The position numbers were made by a program, and so were the translations under genes. This document shows, one piece after another, positions 1-12,290 of a stretch of 64,000 nt of DNA. The stretch is from positions 1 through 64,000 of the forward strand of contig JAAMPI010000019.1 of NCBI GenBank assembly GCA_013054445.1, read 5' to 3'. The DNA comes from Cudoniella acicularis. Taxonomy: Eukaryota > Ascomycota > Leotiomycetes > Helotiales > Helotiaceae. The notes under the pieces were generated by a model. The model made no database searches and was not told the DNA's origin. It saw only the letters and a list, made by a program, of their open reading frames with translations. Positions within the stretch are counted from its first letter, which is position 1. Every line of letters begins with the position of its first letter.

Positions 1-603
1 TGTATGGGTTGTGAGACTTTTTTTATAATTTCTTTTCAGATCGATATCTTTTCCCTTACCAAGTCTTTAATCAAAGAAATTTTGATTGTAAAAAACATCT
101 TGTTTTATGGTAAGTTTTCTCTTAATGTTAGAAAGTCTTGTGTGCAGGTGGACTTGAGTGGAGAGTAGGTGACTCGGAGCCTAGGGCCGTGGATCCGGCA
201 GGGCAGTGCCCAGGTGGCTGCGGGATATAACTATTTCTTGGCGTTTTTTTTAGCGAATTCTGGAGATACTGTAATCTAGTTTAGTTATTTAGAATTAAAG
301 TGTTATATACAATTTATAGGTGTATGAAGTGAAGATGCAGAGGTGTGAGGACTGTGAAGTGAAGTCGTTTTGAAGGAGGGGTGGTTGGGCTGCACCCCTG
401 CAAGAAGCTCAACCCCGCCAAAGCTCCAGCTCGAAACCCCATCAACATCACGGCCTCATTCCAACTCATCCTACAACATCAACACCAAACCACCAACACG
501 CGCAACTCATCGAATTCCTCTCTACCATAAAAATCCGGCCCCAGCTCACACTCATCAACTTCAATCTCCAAGCACAGCCGCAAGCGCAGAACGAATGCGC
601 AAG
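1..603. other. No gene seen
   Basis: This stretch upstream of the Cdc25-like gene holds AT-rich and mixed sequence. No open frame has recognisable coding content. The last part presumably carries the promoter and 5' leader of the gene starting near 604. Confidence 0.5.
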
Positions 604-1354
604 ATGACAACCGCAACAGTCGCAACGCTCCCCCGCCTCTCGGCCACTGCGCTCTCAGAAATATTGCTTGACGCAAACAAAGAGACCTCGAATTTAGATG
701 CGCTGACGCCGCCGAAGGGTGTTGCGATTGTGGATGTTAGAGATGATGGTTTGTTTTTCCTTTTCTGCTTCTCCCTCTCTCCATTCCGTTTCCGTTTCTA
801 GTCTGGGTACAAGGCCGGGGAAGCATAATTCAATGGCATGCTGCAAAACCAAGCATGAACGCTGCATATACAAACATCAATATACCCATCGCTGACACTC
901 GCGCAGACCACATAGGCGGCCACATCCGACACTCCCTCCACACACCCTCCACCACCCTCGACACCGCCCTCCCAACCCTCGTCCGCAAACTCCGCGATAA
1001 AGAAACCGTCGTCTTCCACTGCGCTCTCTCGCAGCAACGCGGACCAAGCGCTGCACTCAGATATATTCGCGAACGTGAACGGCTAGTAGGACAAGGCTCT
1101 GTGAAATTGGAACAGGGGAGTGGGGTGGGGAGTGTGTTGCGGAAGAATGCTGAGGATGCTGCTGCGAAGGGAAGGAAGGGGAGGAGGATGGCGAGTGGGA
1201 GGATGTAAATGAGGAGGGGAATGGGAAGGGTAGGCAGCAGAGGGTTTTTGTCCTTGATAGGGGGTTTGTGGGGTGGCAGGAGAGGTTTGGGGAGGATGCG
1301 AGGTTGACGGAGGGGTATAGAAAGGAGATTTGGAAGGAGGGATATTGGATGTGA
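604..1354 (+). CDS. Cdc25-like / rhodanese-domain phosphatase (Ibp1/Acr2 type)
   Basis: The proposed model has three exons (604-748, 907-1100, 1175-1354) and encodes about 172 aa. The rhodanese fold is seen in the run IVDVRDDDHIGGHIR across intron 1, then a catalytic loop HCALSQQRG that fits the HCX5R signature of Cdc25-class and arsenate-reductase phosphatases. The C-terminus carries the expected VFVLDRGFVGWQ block. Intron 1 (158 nt) has a CTGAC branch-like site near its acceptor. Intron 2 (GT at 1101, AG ending 1174) is inferred, because the frame changes between the catalytic loop and the C-terminal block. This intron restores frame and removes an in-frame TGA; a frameshift is the alternative. 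The start could be 595 or 604; the leader upstream in frame is low-complexity and unlikely to be coding. In yeasts this family removes phosphate from proteins or reduces arsenate; which applies here cannot be told. Confidence 0.75.
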
Positions 1355-2350
1355 GGGCTTCCTGGGGGCAAACCACCCACATTTTATTAGTGGGTTTGCG
1401 AGGCGTTGGGACAGGACGGGTGGGATATGCTTTGGCATGGGGCGTCTGGGCATAGATCGGACGGACCTCGAACGGCGATACGAATCCGGGCATTGGGATA
1501 AAACGGCTTCCTTACCTACAACAATGTTTAAATTTAATCGATGATCAATCTTCGGACAAGCGGTATAAAAGCAACCATTGCAGCGGCGAATTAATAGCTC
1601 TGCATCGAAGATACCGTAAAAATACAGCGGTATTCGACAAGGCATACTGCAAAATGTGCACCCGACCGCAAATACTTGCAATTGAGCATGTTTCTCGCCA
1701 AATCGGTCTCTCTATGGCATATACTTCTGCATTAAAGAATATCGATTTGGTAGACTTGCATGACGAGATGAATACACCAGGCGATCAAACTGATTTTGGA
1801 CTCGATATTTCCTACTGTGAATTTTCCGATGTTTTGAACCTTGGACATTTGGGGCCGGCCTGCTTCATAACTTTCGTCAAACTGCCGGTTCTAATTATTA
1901 AGACAAGCTTCCTCAAGGAAGAAGCTTGAAGTCTTCTAGAAGTCTTCTGGGCGTCTCATGACACATGCCTTTCGTCATCCAGCCATATGTCTTCGGGTCT
2001 TGGCACCCCACACTCGACGGCTTCATCTGAGCAGCCAATTGCAACCACTTTTCAGCTTGTGTCAATTTGAATTGGGAGTTAGTTTGAGGCTCAAGTGGTC
2101 TTTTTTCCTAAAATGTGTTTGGGGTAAACAGCTTCATGACATTCTTCTGGAATAATTCAGGTTCCCCACAGAAGCTATCGTGAAGCCACGAGGTCTGTCA
2201 CTAGCTTAACCCAGATTCACAAATCCATTTATTGGAATTGTTTTGCTCAGGTGGCTGGTTGTCATTTCTCCAATTCCATTACTCTTCTCGAATTTTGATC
2301 ACATTTCTGTGTTTTCAATAGTTACAACTTTACGAAAGACGGAGGGCAAA
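1355..2350. other. No supported gene
   Basis: Two short plus-strand open frames occur (1654-1929 and 1958-2155), but neither has a recognisable motif, signal peptide or conserved feature. The interval is treated as intergenic. Confidence 0.45.
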
Positions 2351-4099
2351 ATGTATATTTACTCCCGACATGAGGAGCACCACTGGTTTGGTACCAAAAA
2401 GCCAGGTCACCCTTGGTGGGATGATCTTTGGAATTATTTTCACAATATCTTTCCCGAAAATAGTACCTCTTCAATCTCTACTACAACATTCTTGACCTCC
2501 TCGACATCCACACCAATAGCACCTGCGATACCAGTGATACCAGTGATACCAACACTACCAGCAATATCAATACCCGGTTTTACACCAATGCCTACACCTA
2601 AAACCTTTCTCCGCCTCGCCTCTTCTCACGCAGCCGACGCCGCCTCAAATACCGGGATCCCGGTTCTCACCACCCGCGACAAAATCAGGCCCCAGGACTA
2701 GGAAAGGCACGACACAATCGGGCTAGCTGTCATCCTCCCGGTCATCTCTCTCTTCCTCATCGGCCCTCTCGTCGTATTCTGCTGCATTAGCTGCAGAGAT
2801 GACCGCAAGGACAAGAAACGCAGAAGGGAAGAAGAATCCCTCCGTAGCCCAGGCACTAGCACCGACAGGTCTAGCACAAGTGACGGATGGATGTTACATG
2901 AAGACAGTATTCAGAGGCGCACGGAATCGACGACTCGAGGGTGGGCGACACTTGCTCCTAGAAGGGAGAGGACGACGAATCTTTCGGATGCCTTTTTTGT
3001 TAAGGGTAGTGCGGCTTGGAATAGAGAACCGCCAAGTGGGTTAAGGACAGGGAGTGCGAATGCGAATGGGATTGAAGAGAGGACTGGGAGGGCGAATGAG
3101 GAGCGGATTTGGAGGGCATTTAATAATGGAAATCGGAATTCGACACCAACGCCAGCTGCAAATCCGTCTGCTGCTGGAAACCCAAACCCGACTCCCAATT
3201 CTAATGCTGGTGCTAACGTGAATGCACAAGGAAACTTAAATGGCAACAGCAACGGGAACGAGCATCCAGAAATGCAGACGGAGATCTATTCACCGCCACC
3301 ATCCTACCGTTCTATCTCTCAGCGCCTTGACGCTATGCATGCTATACTCTCAGGGCTCAACTCCGATTCCAATGGCTCAATCTCCGGCTCAGGCTCTCGC
3401 TCGAGATCGGGTTTTGGTCGAGGCAGTCGAAGTGCCGTGGCTCTTGCCAACAGTTTCAGCGCTGCTCAAGAAAGACAGACCCAGATCCAAACACCACCAC
3501 CACCCTACCGCTCTATCTCTCAACGCCTTGAGGCCATGCATGCTGAGTTCGCCAGGACGTCCTCCCACTCCGGTGGCTCAATCTCTGGTTCAGGATCTCG
3601 CTCGAGATCTGGTTTTGGTAGAGGTAGTCGTGGTGCTGGTACTGCTTCAGTGACTCTTTCCCACACTTCCAGAAGTCAAGATAGTGCTGCGAGGGATTGT
3701 TGGGAGAGATATGCTAATGTGGGCGAGGGAAGCAGTCAGACTGTCGAGTTTTGGGATGGGTTTGCCAATGTTTCAACTAGCTCACATGCAAATGCGGGAA
3801 GTGAAGAAGATGTTGATGTTCCGCCGCCGAGTTATAGTATGAGTGCTCTGGATAGGGTTTACCAAGGCCCTACGCAGGAAATTAGCGGTGAGGGTGGAGG
3901 AAGTCAGCCGGTTAGTAATGGGTTTGGGGATGTGGATTTGAATAGCGATGGGGATGGAGAGAGTGGTGAGTGGAGTGCAGATGGTGAGAGTGACGGTGGA
4001 GATGGAGATGGGCGGAGGAGTAGAAAAGGTGGGAATCAGGCCGGGAGGTTGCAAGAGCCTACTCCGGGATATCAGAGGGATTGGAATCCTTGGCGTTAG
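2351..4099 (+). CDS. Single-pass membrane protein with Ser/Thr-rich ectodomain and three PPxY motifs; in-frame stop
   Basis: The reading frame stays open on both sides of one TAG at 2699-2701. The N-terminal part has a Trp/His-rich segment and then a Ser/Thr/Pro/Ile-rich stretch. A hydrophobic segment at 2720-2794 (GLAVILPVISLFLIG onward) is followed by Cys residues and a basic stop-transfer run (KDKKRRRE). The long hydrophilic tail carries PPxY motifs at 3296-3307, 3497-3508 and 3824-3835, plus two near-identical modules (SISQRLDAMHA then GSGSRSRSGFGRGSR) that look like an internal duplication. PPxY motifs are known ligands of WW domains in NEDD4/Rsp5 ubiquitin ligases, so an adaptor role is possible but inferred. 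The TAG may be a true nonsense mutation or lie in an intron whose length is a multiple of three; the only short candidate (39 nt) is too small. The start is uncertain: an in-frame ATG lies at 2351, and the open frame extends upstream with a hydrophobic leader. Confidence 0.55.
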
Positions 4100-4403
4100 G
4101 GGGTGGGAGAGGAGATGTTTCAGGGTGTGTCGTAGGCCTCAGGGGTGAGAGTTAAGTAGTTGTTTTAATTCTTACAAAAAGATATCTATCTTTCTGGTTC
4201 TTCGAGTCACTACTTTCTTTTTTTTTTTAAAAAAAAAAAGGTAATATATTCGCTAAGAGAAAGAATGAAAAGTAGTGCTCAGTGTTCACAGGCACAGGTC
4301 GCATATCACTACATCGTCAGACAACACTTCCCTACTACTATTAATACACGCCAATCAAGAAGCTTGATGGCTCAACGCTCTTTCAAACGAGTTCCTACGC
4401 CTA
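4100..4403. other. Convergent 3' intergenic region
   Basis: This gap lies between two genes that end towards each other. It contains a T-run/A-run palindrome-like stretch near 4215-4240 and nothing else recognisable. Confidence 0.5.
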
Positions 4404-5434
4404 TCACCACTCAACAAGCAACACCGTAACCACAGTCCAAACACCAACCAGGAGACCCAAATGTCTTGCACCCCCCCGCCCCTGCGCACCACTCTTGGAC
4501 TTTGTCGACAGCGGCGACGATGTCACGGCGGCACCCTTAGGCGGGTAGGTAATCGGATTCGTTGGGCCGCAGCCAGTGCTTAAATAGCTATCATAACCTC
4601 CGCCGAAAAGGCCTAGCGAGATCGAGCTGGACATCGTGCATAGGATGCTCGAGGGATCGACGCACTGGTTCAGGTACTGGGCCTCCGCCGTCGGTTGAAT
4701 GCCTAGAATAGCGTCCGACCTGAGATATACATCCATAACGCTCAGAGTCCCAGCCTGGCCGATTCCTGTTTCGATAGTGATGGCGTACGTGGTGATGAAC
4801 AACGCCTGGGGCGATTCTGTCGCCTCGGCGAGCAGGATCTGGCCGTTTGCGCCCGGTAATTCTGGGTTCTGCTCCTGGCTGCTGGTGTAACTGAAGGACG
4901 TCTTGGTGCACGATGCTGGAGGGGTGATGGTGAGAGGTGCCCAGTAGCGCGTCGTGTCAGCGCTGTTTAAATTTGACCCCACCGGCAGCGGCGGTGTGTT
5001 GTAGCTGCATAGCCTTTGTGTGCCAGTGTTGAGACACCACGGTGCGTCGGGCGCAACGAATATGTTGGTCACCGTGATGTTATACGTGACTGGGTAGTTC
5101 TGTTCGACAATTACCGACAGCGTGCTGCTAGTATTCGATGAGATGGCCGATACTGAGCCCGTGGGAATGACGCTGACGAGTGTCGTGGAAATAGTGCTGT
5201 CCCATGTGGTGGTAGCGAGCTGTGAAGATCGAGGATTAGCATGTTATTATTACTGGAAATTTCTTCGCTGCTAACATTTGTTTAAACTCCCAAGATAACC
5301 TTAAATAGAGACACGAAAAAGAGAAAGAGAGAAGGGAGGTTCAAAAAACGTACATTGTAGTAATTGGTCAAGGACCAGGCTGCGGCCGAACTAGCCAGCA
5401 GGGCTGCGCTAGTGAGCATGTGCAGAATACCCAT
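4404..5434 (-). CDS. Secreted, probably GPI-anchored protein of unknown function
   Basis: Two exons on the minus strand (5434-5354 and 5219-4404) encode 298 aa. The intron begins GTACGT, ends CAG and is phase 0. The N-terminus MGILHMLTSAALLASSAAA is a clear signal peptide. The body is Ser/Thr-rich with NxS/T sites and several Cys (for example CLNTGTQRLCS and LCTMSSS). The C-terminus has a small-residue/basic segment (KSKSGAQGRGG) followed by a hydrophobic tail (LLVGVWTVVTVLLVEW), the layout of a GPI-attachment signal. I do not recognise the domain. A cell-surface or wall protein is the likely role by layout only. Confidence 0.75.
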
Positions 5435-6514
5435 GGTTGTGGTTGTTAGGTTTTAGGTAGAGACCGTGATATACCAAGAAACGGCGTGGGAGTGTGCAAC
5501 TAAGTTCGGCTTGAACAACACAGAAGATCGAGGAGACGAACGCTTTAAACCGTATGCCATCTCTACCATGGGTGAGCACAACGGCCTTGCATCCATGCAG
5601 CTTGACATACTGTTCTTAGCATCGCACAAGTAACACAAAAGCTAGATGACTTTAGCCTAAAAAAGGGGGCTCAGCCTCACCTCCTGTGCTTAAGCGCTAT
5701 CAAATGAGTAAAAGAGAAAATAATACGATGGCTGCACCCTCTCGGACGTGAGAAAATGGGATAAGGAGAGAAAACGCCCGACTTGTATGGGCTCGCTGAC
5801 TCGAGCCCCTTTTTTGAAGCTTAAAATAACCACCATGTAGGGTTACACAATGAATCCTACTCCTCCACCATAATCTCGCTTGTTCGAAATCTGAATGTCT
5901 AAAAGTCTATCTGCGGTTTAGAATACGGATAATCCCCTATTCGAAATACTGTTCACTGTTCCAGGGGGGGTCACTATTGTGATAGGAGTGGAGTGGTGCA
6001 GTATACGCGCTTGTTTTGTCGTGAGTCCCGCTGTATCCTGGGGTCAAGGCTTTCGTGTTGAATGGCGGCGTAAAGGTAATTGCGAGGCTGTGAAAAGGGG
6101 TAATAAATAACTACATTTGTATTCGTGAGCGGAAGGGGGTCTTGTATCTCACTTTGTATATTGCTGTTTACTAAAGAGGCTGCTCTTCACAGTATCATGT
6201 TAGATTATTGGGAAGAGGAACAAAAGAAGAGGAAAAGGAGTTTTGACAAGTTTGATTTGTCTATTTTAATTTTCCTTTATTAAGGAATTATTTAACTTTT
6301 AAAGTGTTTTCACGGAGCCTCACATGAGTAACAATATTAGCACATACAAGAAGAAGAAAGTAAATATAATTTTCTATACGAAAATAGAAATTAAGGATAA
6401 CAAGCTACATTCTGTATTCTAAGGGAAGGGTGTATAATAATAAGGTTTAGTAAGTGCCTAGAAATAAATTAATCAGCTTTATTGCAGCGTATGTGACACG
6501 TGAGAGGCAGGCTA
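5435..6514. other. No gene seen
   Basis: This interval lies between the start of the GPI-type gene and a transposon end. It presumably includes the promoter of the minus-strand gene. Parts are AT-rich. No coding or RNA feature was found. Confidence 0.5.
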
Positions 6515-7783
6515 CAGTAACTTTACGAGCATGAGGTCAAAAGTCTGGTTACTATAGGGCATCGCGACCACGATAATCTAATTAGTTCGGTGTAGACCAC
6601 CCACAACACTCTACTAATACATGAACCCAATACTCCCGCTTATCAATTCATTAATCCATTTTTATGGTATTCGATCCCATTCCTCGAGCACAAACTGCTG
6701 TATTTCAGTCTTAGTTATTAGCTATTAGCGCCGCTAGTAAAGCGGCTACTTAATCTACCACTAGCACTTTTTAATCGGATTTATATCCGGACTCGTAGAA
6801 GGGTGACGTATTAATATAATACTGTGTCTTATATAATACTTTACGTAGTAGTTGTTTTCTAACTTATAACTATACGTAGAGTTGCTATCCTCTATAAATA
6901 AGGGCTCTAGACCCAGGGTATGTGTGTAGGTCCCGAAATCCTCAAGAGTAGACTCGATATACAGAGACAGCACTTGTGCTAGGTAATCCTTTTACGTAAA
7001 AGATCCTTTCTTACTAGAACTATCGAGAAACACTAAGGGACTCTTATAATCATACCTAATTACCCCCTAAGCATTAACTAGTGTCGTGTGCCCCTGGCGA
7101 AATTAATACTAAATATAATTCTAATAATATCGCTCGTACAAATTATGTGTAACCTTTTGTTTTATTATACGTCCGCTAACAAGGAAGGTAACTTCGTCCG
7201 ACTATAAAACTATCCTCTATTCGACCTCTTTCCGCTAGAAGATATACCCAAGTCCCTAGATCATTCGGTTGTTCGCTTGAAGGAGGGTAAGGTAGGGCTG
7301 CTAGCAAGCCACGTAGCGGAAGTAGCCAGCTTCTTTTAGACGGCGCTCGAGGGTCTCTGTACTCTATTCTAAATACAGCTCATAGTAAAGGCGTACGTAG
7401 TCGAGAATTCGATGCTCCTAAGAATCACTATAATAAGTAATGATCTAGCGGACTTAGAGGTCATTTAAAAGACGTGGTCGCCCTGTCCGGGTAGGCCGTA
7501 CACGTTCTGGAACCTTATAATTAAGGACTCTACGAATAGTGGTATAGCTGACCTTGTAACGCGCCGCAAGCTTTGGAATAGGGATACCAGCGTGGTTGAC
7601 AAGCTAGCGTGTCGCTTCCTTGTGTTTTGTAAGGATCTGGAAGCCTGGAACGTGGTTCTGCATCGGAGGTGTAGATGCTATAATTGTTTAAAATTGTAGT
7701 GGGGTAAAAGAAGTGGGGTTATCGCAATCTGCTCGCTAAAACAGCCTATAAGAACCAGACTTTTGATCCCAGGCTCGTTACTG
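6515..7783 (-). mobile_element. Decayed Tc1/mariner element (1,269 bp) with both terminal repeats
   Basis: The ends are inverted copies: the left end begins CAGTAAC, the right end finishes GTTACTG, and both continue to a shared core TCAAAAGTCTGGTT. They differ by a 4-nt indel and a few substitutions. A TA dinucleotide flanks each side (6513-6514 and 7784-7785), as expected for Tc1/mariner target duplication. The minus strand holds remains of the transposase C-terminus: the segment TSPDINPIKKC matches the family motif that carries the third catalytic acidic residues. The rest of the transposase frame is full of stops and the sequence is AT-shifted, so the copy is dead, probably through repeat-induced point mutation. 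Confidence 0.85.
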
Positions 7784-7976
7784 TAAGGTTAGCCGAACAC
7801 GACCAACCTCAAACATCGGAACTTTACAACCTCAAACCTCAGAACTTTACATCCTCAATCCCCTCTTCATTCTTCACCCACCAATACCTCTTTCTAATCG
7901 TCACAACTGCATGCAAATCCGCCATCAGCACCAGCTGCTTCCATCTCGTGAATAGCTGTGTGTCGGATACGTTGCG

Positions 7977-10195
7977 ATGCCCAGTCACATGTCCGATTCA
8001 GCACCACTTCAACCCCCACAAAGCCAGCACTCAATTTCGTGTACCATTTGCCGGCAGCGCAAGGTCAAATGTGACAAGCAGCGGCGATGCCGCAATTGCA
8101 TCAAAGCTGGCGTGGAATGTACTTATCCGATACCCACCAGACCGCGGCGTCGTGTGGGAAATGGGAAGGCTTCTCAAGACGCGTCAAAAGAAGAGTTGCT
8201 TCACCGTTTGAGACAATATGAGGATTTTTTCAAGAAGAATGGGTTGACATTTGATGGTGGAGATTATGAAAATGGCATTGGCGAGAGTCCAATAGGGGAG
8301 CCTTCGTACAATGCGATAAGTACAGTCACGCCCGGAGAAGTCGTAGTTGAGAGTCCTCAGAAGTGAGTTTCAAACATTTTATCGTTCGGAACCCTCGCTG
8401 ATGGACAATAGGAGCAACATTTTCGCAGATCTAAGCAGCGAGATCCTTGAAGACTTTTTTGAGCGAGATTCACCAGCCAGCTCTATCCCTGAGAACCCAA
8501 AAGAAGATCCAGATTCCCTGACTCTATCCTTTGCCTTAGATTCTGGCCCCGAAAGTTTGACCAGTCTTCACCCTCCTTCAACGCAAATTTTTAAGCTGTG
8601 GGAGAAATTTCTGGATAATGTCAACCCGATCTTTAAGGTAATTCATGTACCAACCGTTCAACGAGAGTTCCTTCAGGCGACCTTGAATCTGGAAAAGGTG
8701 TCGAAACCATTTGAAGCTTTGATGTTTGCCATCTACATTTGTGCCGTTACTTCTTTAAGCAACGAGGAATGCGAAGCATTGACGAGTGTTTCGCGGGAGC
8801 AATTCTTGAAACGCTATTTTACCATTGCTCAAAAAGCTCTAACACGGGCCGGAATCTTCGGAACGACGGATATTGTCGTTCTCCAAGCAGCGGTGCTCTT
8901 ACTCGTACGTCCATGTTCATAGACCCCACTATTTGTCATAAATTTTCATCTAATGGTTTTGCAAGGTTGCAATTCTTCCCCGTTACGATCCGGGAGAGTT
9001 TTGGGTACTCACTGGCATAGTTCTACGCATCGGACAACGCATCGGCCTTCATCAAGTATCTTACTCAGCAAATCTCTCGGTCTTAGAAGCTCAAATTCGT
9101 CGAAGAATCTGGTGGCAGATTTTTGTTTTAGATTCTCGCTGTGCCCACCGATGCAAAGTAGATGGACCAATCAGCTCGAAATACTGGGATATCCCACTTC
9201 CCTTAAACGTCAATGACAGCGACTTGACACCTGATATGATTATTGAACCCAGAGGACATTTGGGGTATACGGAGATGACTTTTCGCTTGATGATGTGTGA
9301 CCTTGGAAAGTATCGTCGATACTCTACAGCAATGGAGCTAGGAGGGAGTTCCGACACACTCTCAAGCCCTTCAGTACCTCTTCCCAGAAAAGATAAAGTC
9401 ATTGATGATATAGAACAGATGTTGGAATCGAAATACCTGAGATACTGCGACCCTGTTATCCCGTTGCATATTCTGGCCCGAAGCTTCGCCAATATCGTGA
9501 TTGGTAGGATGAGATTGATAACTCGGCATCCTCGTCAATTCTTAGACAGAGGCTCGAGCATGGTTCAAGAAGAGAAAGCTAAGCTATTTGATATTTGCCT
9601 TACAATGATTGAGGAGGATAATTTTCTTCACTCTGTGGACTGCGTTCGGGGTTTTATGTGGCTTGTTGATCTCGAGTTTCACGTGGATGCGTTCGTGTAC
9701 TTGCTCAGCGAACTTCGATATCGAAATCCTGAGCCTCTGACTGAAAGAGCATGGGACGAAATTTCGAAAGCTTTCAGATATCGCCCGGATATTCTTTACG
9801 ATACGAAAAGTGCTTTGAATATGGCGATTGGGAATCTGGCGTTGAAGAGTTGGGAGAGCTGGGAGATGAGAAGCCGACAATTTGGGGGGAAATACACAAA
9901 CTCGGAACAATCCATAACGCCCGAGTTTGTCCTGGAGCTTCTCAAACGACGGCCAATAAAAGGTTCGAGCTCATTTACAGAAGCTTCAGGCGATTACAGC
10001 GCAGCAACGATGGAACTGGACACCAATCCGACAAATTACCTGGAAAGTGTGGCAGGCGCAAGTTTAGAATTTGGTCCATCAACAATAGTCGATCCTCTAG
10101 CACCAATTGACTGGAACTATTGGAATGATTTGATCAATGATGCCGAGACGTACACTATTGGGAATCCCGTGCCTGGGACAACTTGGTTGGGATGA
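7977..10195 (+). CDS. Zn2Cys6 transcription factor with fungal-specific TF domain
   Basis: Three exons (7977-8362, 8412-8904, 8966-10195) give a continuous frame of about 702 aa. The N-terminal binuclear cluster has the spacing CX2CX6CX5CX2CX6C, beginning at CTICRQRKVKC, and is followed by basic residues (RPRRRVG). A short predicted helix (EELLHRLRQYEDFF) sits where the dimerisation coil is usually found. The middle region (FKVIHVPT, RRRIWWQIFVLDSR) matches the fungal-specific TF domain of the Gal4-type family. Both introns have normal GTGAG/GTACG donors. The gene ends 367 bp before a DHA2 efflux transporter on the same strand, so it may regulate that neighbour; this is inferred from position only. 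An overlapping ORF in another frame at 7948 is a shadow. Confidence 0.9.
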
Positions 10196-10562
10196 AAGAT
10201 GCTTGCGCTATGCGATCTGACTAGGATTTTTGCACATTGAGAAAATCTCTACTAGACATCGAACACGTTTTGCGCTCCTCGGACCGGTATGTGATATTTG
10301 CCTTCTTTCTCGTAGGAATAGGGGTTACTCGCCAAGCTCGGGGCCGGGTGGCTGAGAAGCCTCAAATTTCAGGCTCCAGTCCGAACACCGAGGAGACTTG
10401 GGACGATACCTCCTACATATATTCCACCGACAAATCCTGCACCATTACTTCCTGAAATTCAAATAAAGACTTTCTATTTATAATTCTCGATTGACCGACG
10501 ATCATTTACGCCTACCTTTTTCTTCTGTTTCACTCCTCAACATTCCTCCGTCCATACGAACA
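10196..10562. other. Intergenic region, promoter of transporter
   Basis: This short gap between the regulator and the transporter holds no coding sequence. Its last part is presumably the transporter promoter and leader. Confidence 0.5.
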
Positions 10563-12290
10563 ATGGAAAAGACCACCGAAGGACGCTCAAGTTCCGACAA
10601 CGCAGCTGCAATCTCTGGAAAAATTCTAGAGTCTCCGCTAACTACTTCAAATGACCGCCCGGCATCTAAGGATGATGACGCTTACCTACCAAATCGAGAG
10701 GCCATTCCCATCATTTGTGCTTTGGGAACGGCTTTCTTTCTCGTTACACTCGTGAGTTATCCCCCCCCCTAAATTTTCTTCATACTAACTCATTCAATAC
10801 AGGACCGAAATATCCTAGCAACTGTGATCCCCCAGATAACTGACGAATTCCATTCCATCGAAGACATCGGCTGGTATGCTAGTGCCTACATGTTGACTGG
10901 ATCCTCTTTCGTGCTCTTATTCGGCAAGATCTACACCTTCTACCCACCGAAATGGGTCCTGCTTATCGCAATATCCCTTTTCGAAATTGGATCTGCTATC
11001 TGCGGCTCTGCTCCAAATTCAATAGCTTTTATAATTGGAAGGGCAGTAGCTGGCTGGGGATTTGCTGGGATATATATTGGCGGTACGGTTACACTTCAAC
11101 GTATCCTGCCTTTACACAAAAGACCTATGGTGATGGGAATGATGGGTGCGGTCTCTGCAATATCCTCGGTGGCAGGTCCTATCATAGGAGGAGCATTGGC
11201 AACCAAAATATCGTGGAGATGGTGCTTCTACATTAATTTGCCGGTCGGAGGTCTCGCAATGGGAATCCTAGCTTTACTCCTTAAAGCTACAGCGCCAGTC
11301 AAAGCAGGCACCACTTTCAAAACCAAATTAGCGCAGCTAGATCCCCTGGGTACACTATGCTTCCTCCCTAGCATCGTATGCCTCATCCTCGCTCTACAAT
11401 GGGGAGGCTCACAATACGCCTGGAGCAACGCTCGCATCATCGTCCTGCTCGTCCTCTTCGCCATCCTCTTGACCTGTTTCATCATCATCCAAATCTGGAA
11501 AGGGGAACAAGCCACTGTCCCGCCACATGTTTTCAAGCAACGCAGCATAGTCTGCGGATTCATCTTCTCCATCTGCCTAGGCTCTTCGATGGCTCTCATG
11601 ACCTACTACCTACCTATCTGGTTCCAAGCCATCCTCGGCGTCGACGCCCTCCATTCCGGCTACGAAATCCTTCCTTTTCTCCTTTCCCTTACTGCCACTG
11701 CTCTCGTAGCAGGCTTCACTGTCTCCAAACTCGGCTACTACGTCCCGCACATGATACTTAGCTCGGTTTTTATGTCTATCGGCGCGGGGCTCATGACAAC
11801 TTTCACGCCTTCGACACCCAAAGCGCAGTGGATAGGCTACCAAATACTTTTTGGAATTGGCTCAGGTCTCGGTGCGCAACAAACGAATGTAGCTGCGCAG
11901 GCAGTCCTGCCGCGAAAGGACATCGCTATCGGATCTGCGCTGATGATGTTCGGGTCGCAGATGTCGGGTGCCATCTTCGTGCCTATAGGGCAGAGTGTTT
12001 TCGAAAATCATTTGCTGAAAGGAATTAATGGCATCGCGGGCGTGGATGGAGAAGCGATTTTGAATACGGGAGCGACGGAACTGAGGGGTGTGGTGGGATC
12101 GGAGGTGTTGGAGAGTGTGTTAGGGGTTTATGATAAGGCGTTGACGCAGGTTTATTTGGTTGCGGTTGTTGTGGCTGCTTTGGCTGTTCTGTCAGCATTA
12201 GGAATGGAGTGGAAGAGCGTGAAGAAAGATAAGAAGGCAGATCAGAGGCCGGCGAAAGTAGAGGATGGTGGTGTGAGTGGACGAGTCTAG
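10563..12290 (+). CDS. MFS drug-efflux transporter, DHA2 (14-TMS) type
   Basis: Two exons (10563-10751 and 10803-12290) encode 558 aa, the usual length for the family. The exon junction creates the TM1 motif LDRNILATVIPQITDEF, typical of DHA2 transporters such as TOXA-like pumps. Further support comes from GRAVAGWGFAGI (loop 2-3 region) and the motif-C region GPIIGGALATKISWRW, followed by FYINLPVGG. Around 14 hydrophobic segments can be followed through the protein. The cytoplasmic N-terminus is polar and Ser-rich. The expected role is proton-coupled export of small molecules or fungicides at the plasma membrane. The upstream Zn2Cys6 gene is a candidate regulator. No biosynthetic backbone gene is present nearby, so this does not look like a secondary-metabolite cluster. 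Confidence 0.9.

Noticed and set aside
830..1681. Long minus-strand open frame of 283 codons
   Set aside because: It runs antisense to the Cdc25-like gene, is Pro/Leu/Ser-rich low-complexity sequence, and has no motif. The plus-strand catalytic signature explains the region.
7948..8211. Plus-strand open frame overlapping the first exon of the Zn2Cys6 gene
   Set aside because: Out of frame with the zinc cluster and without any motif.
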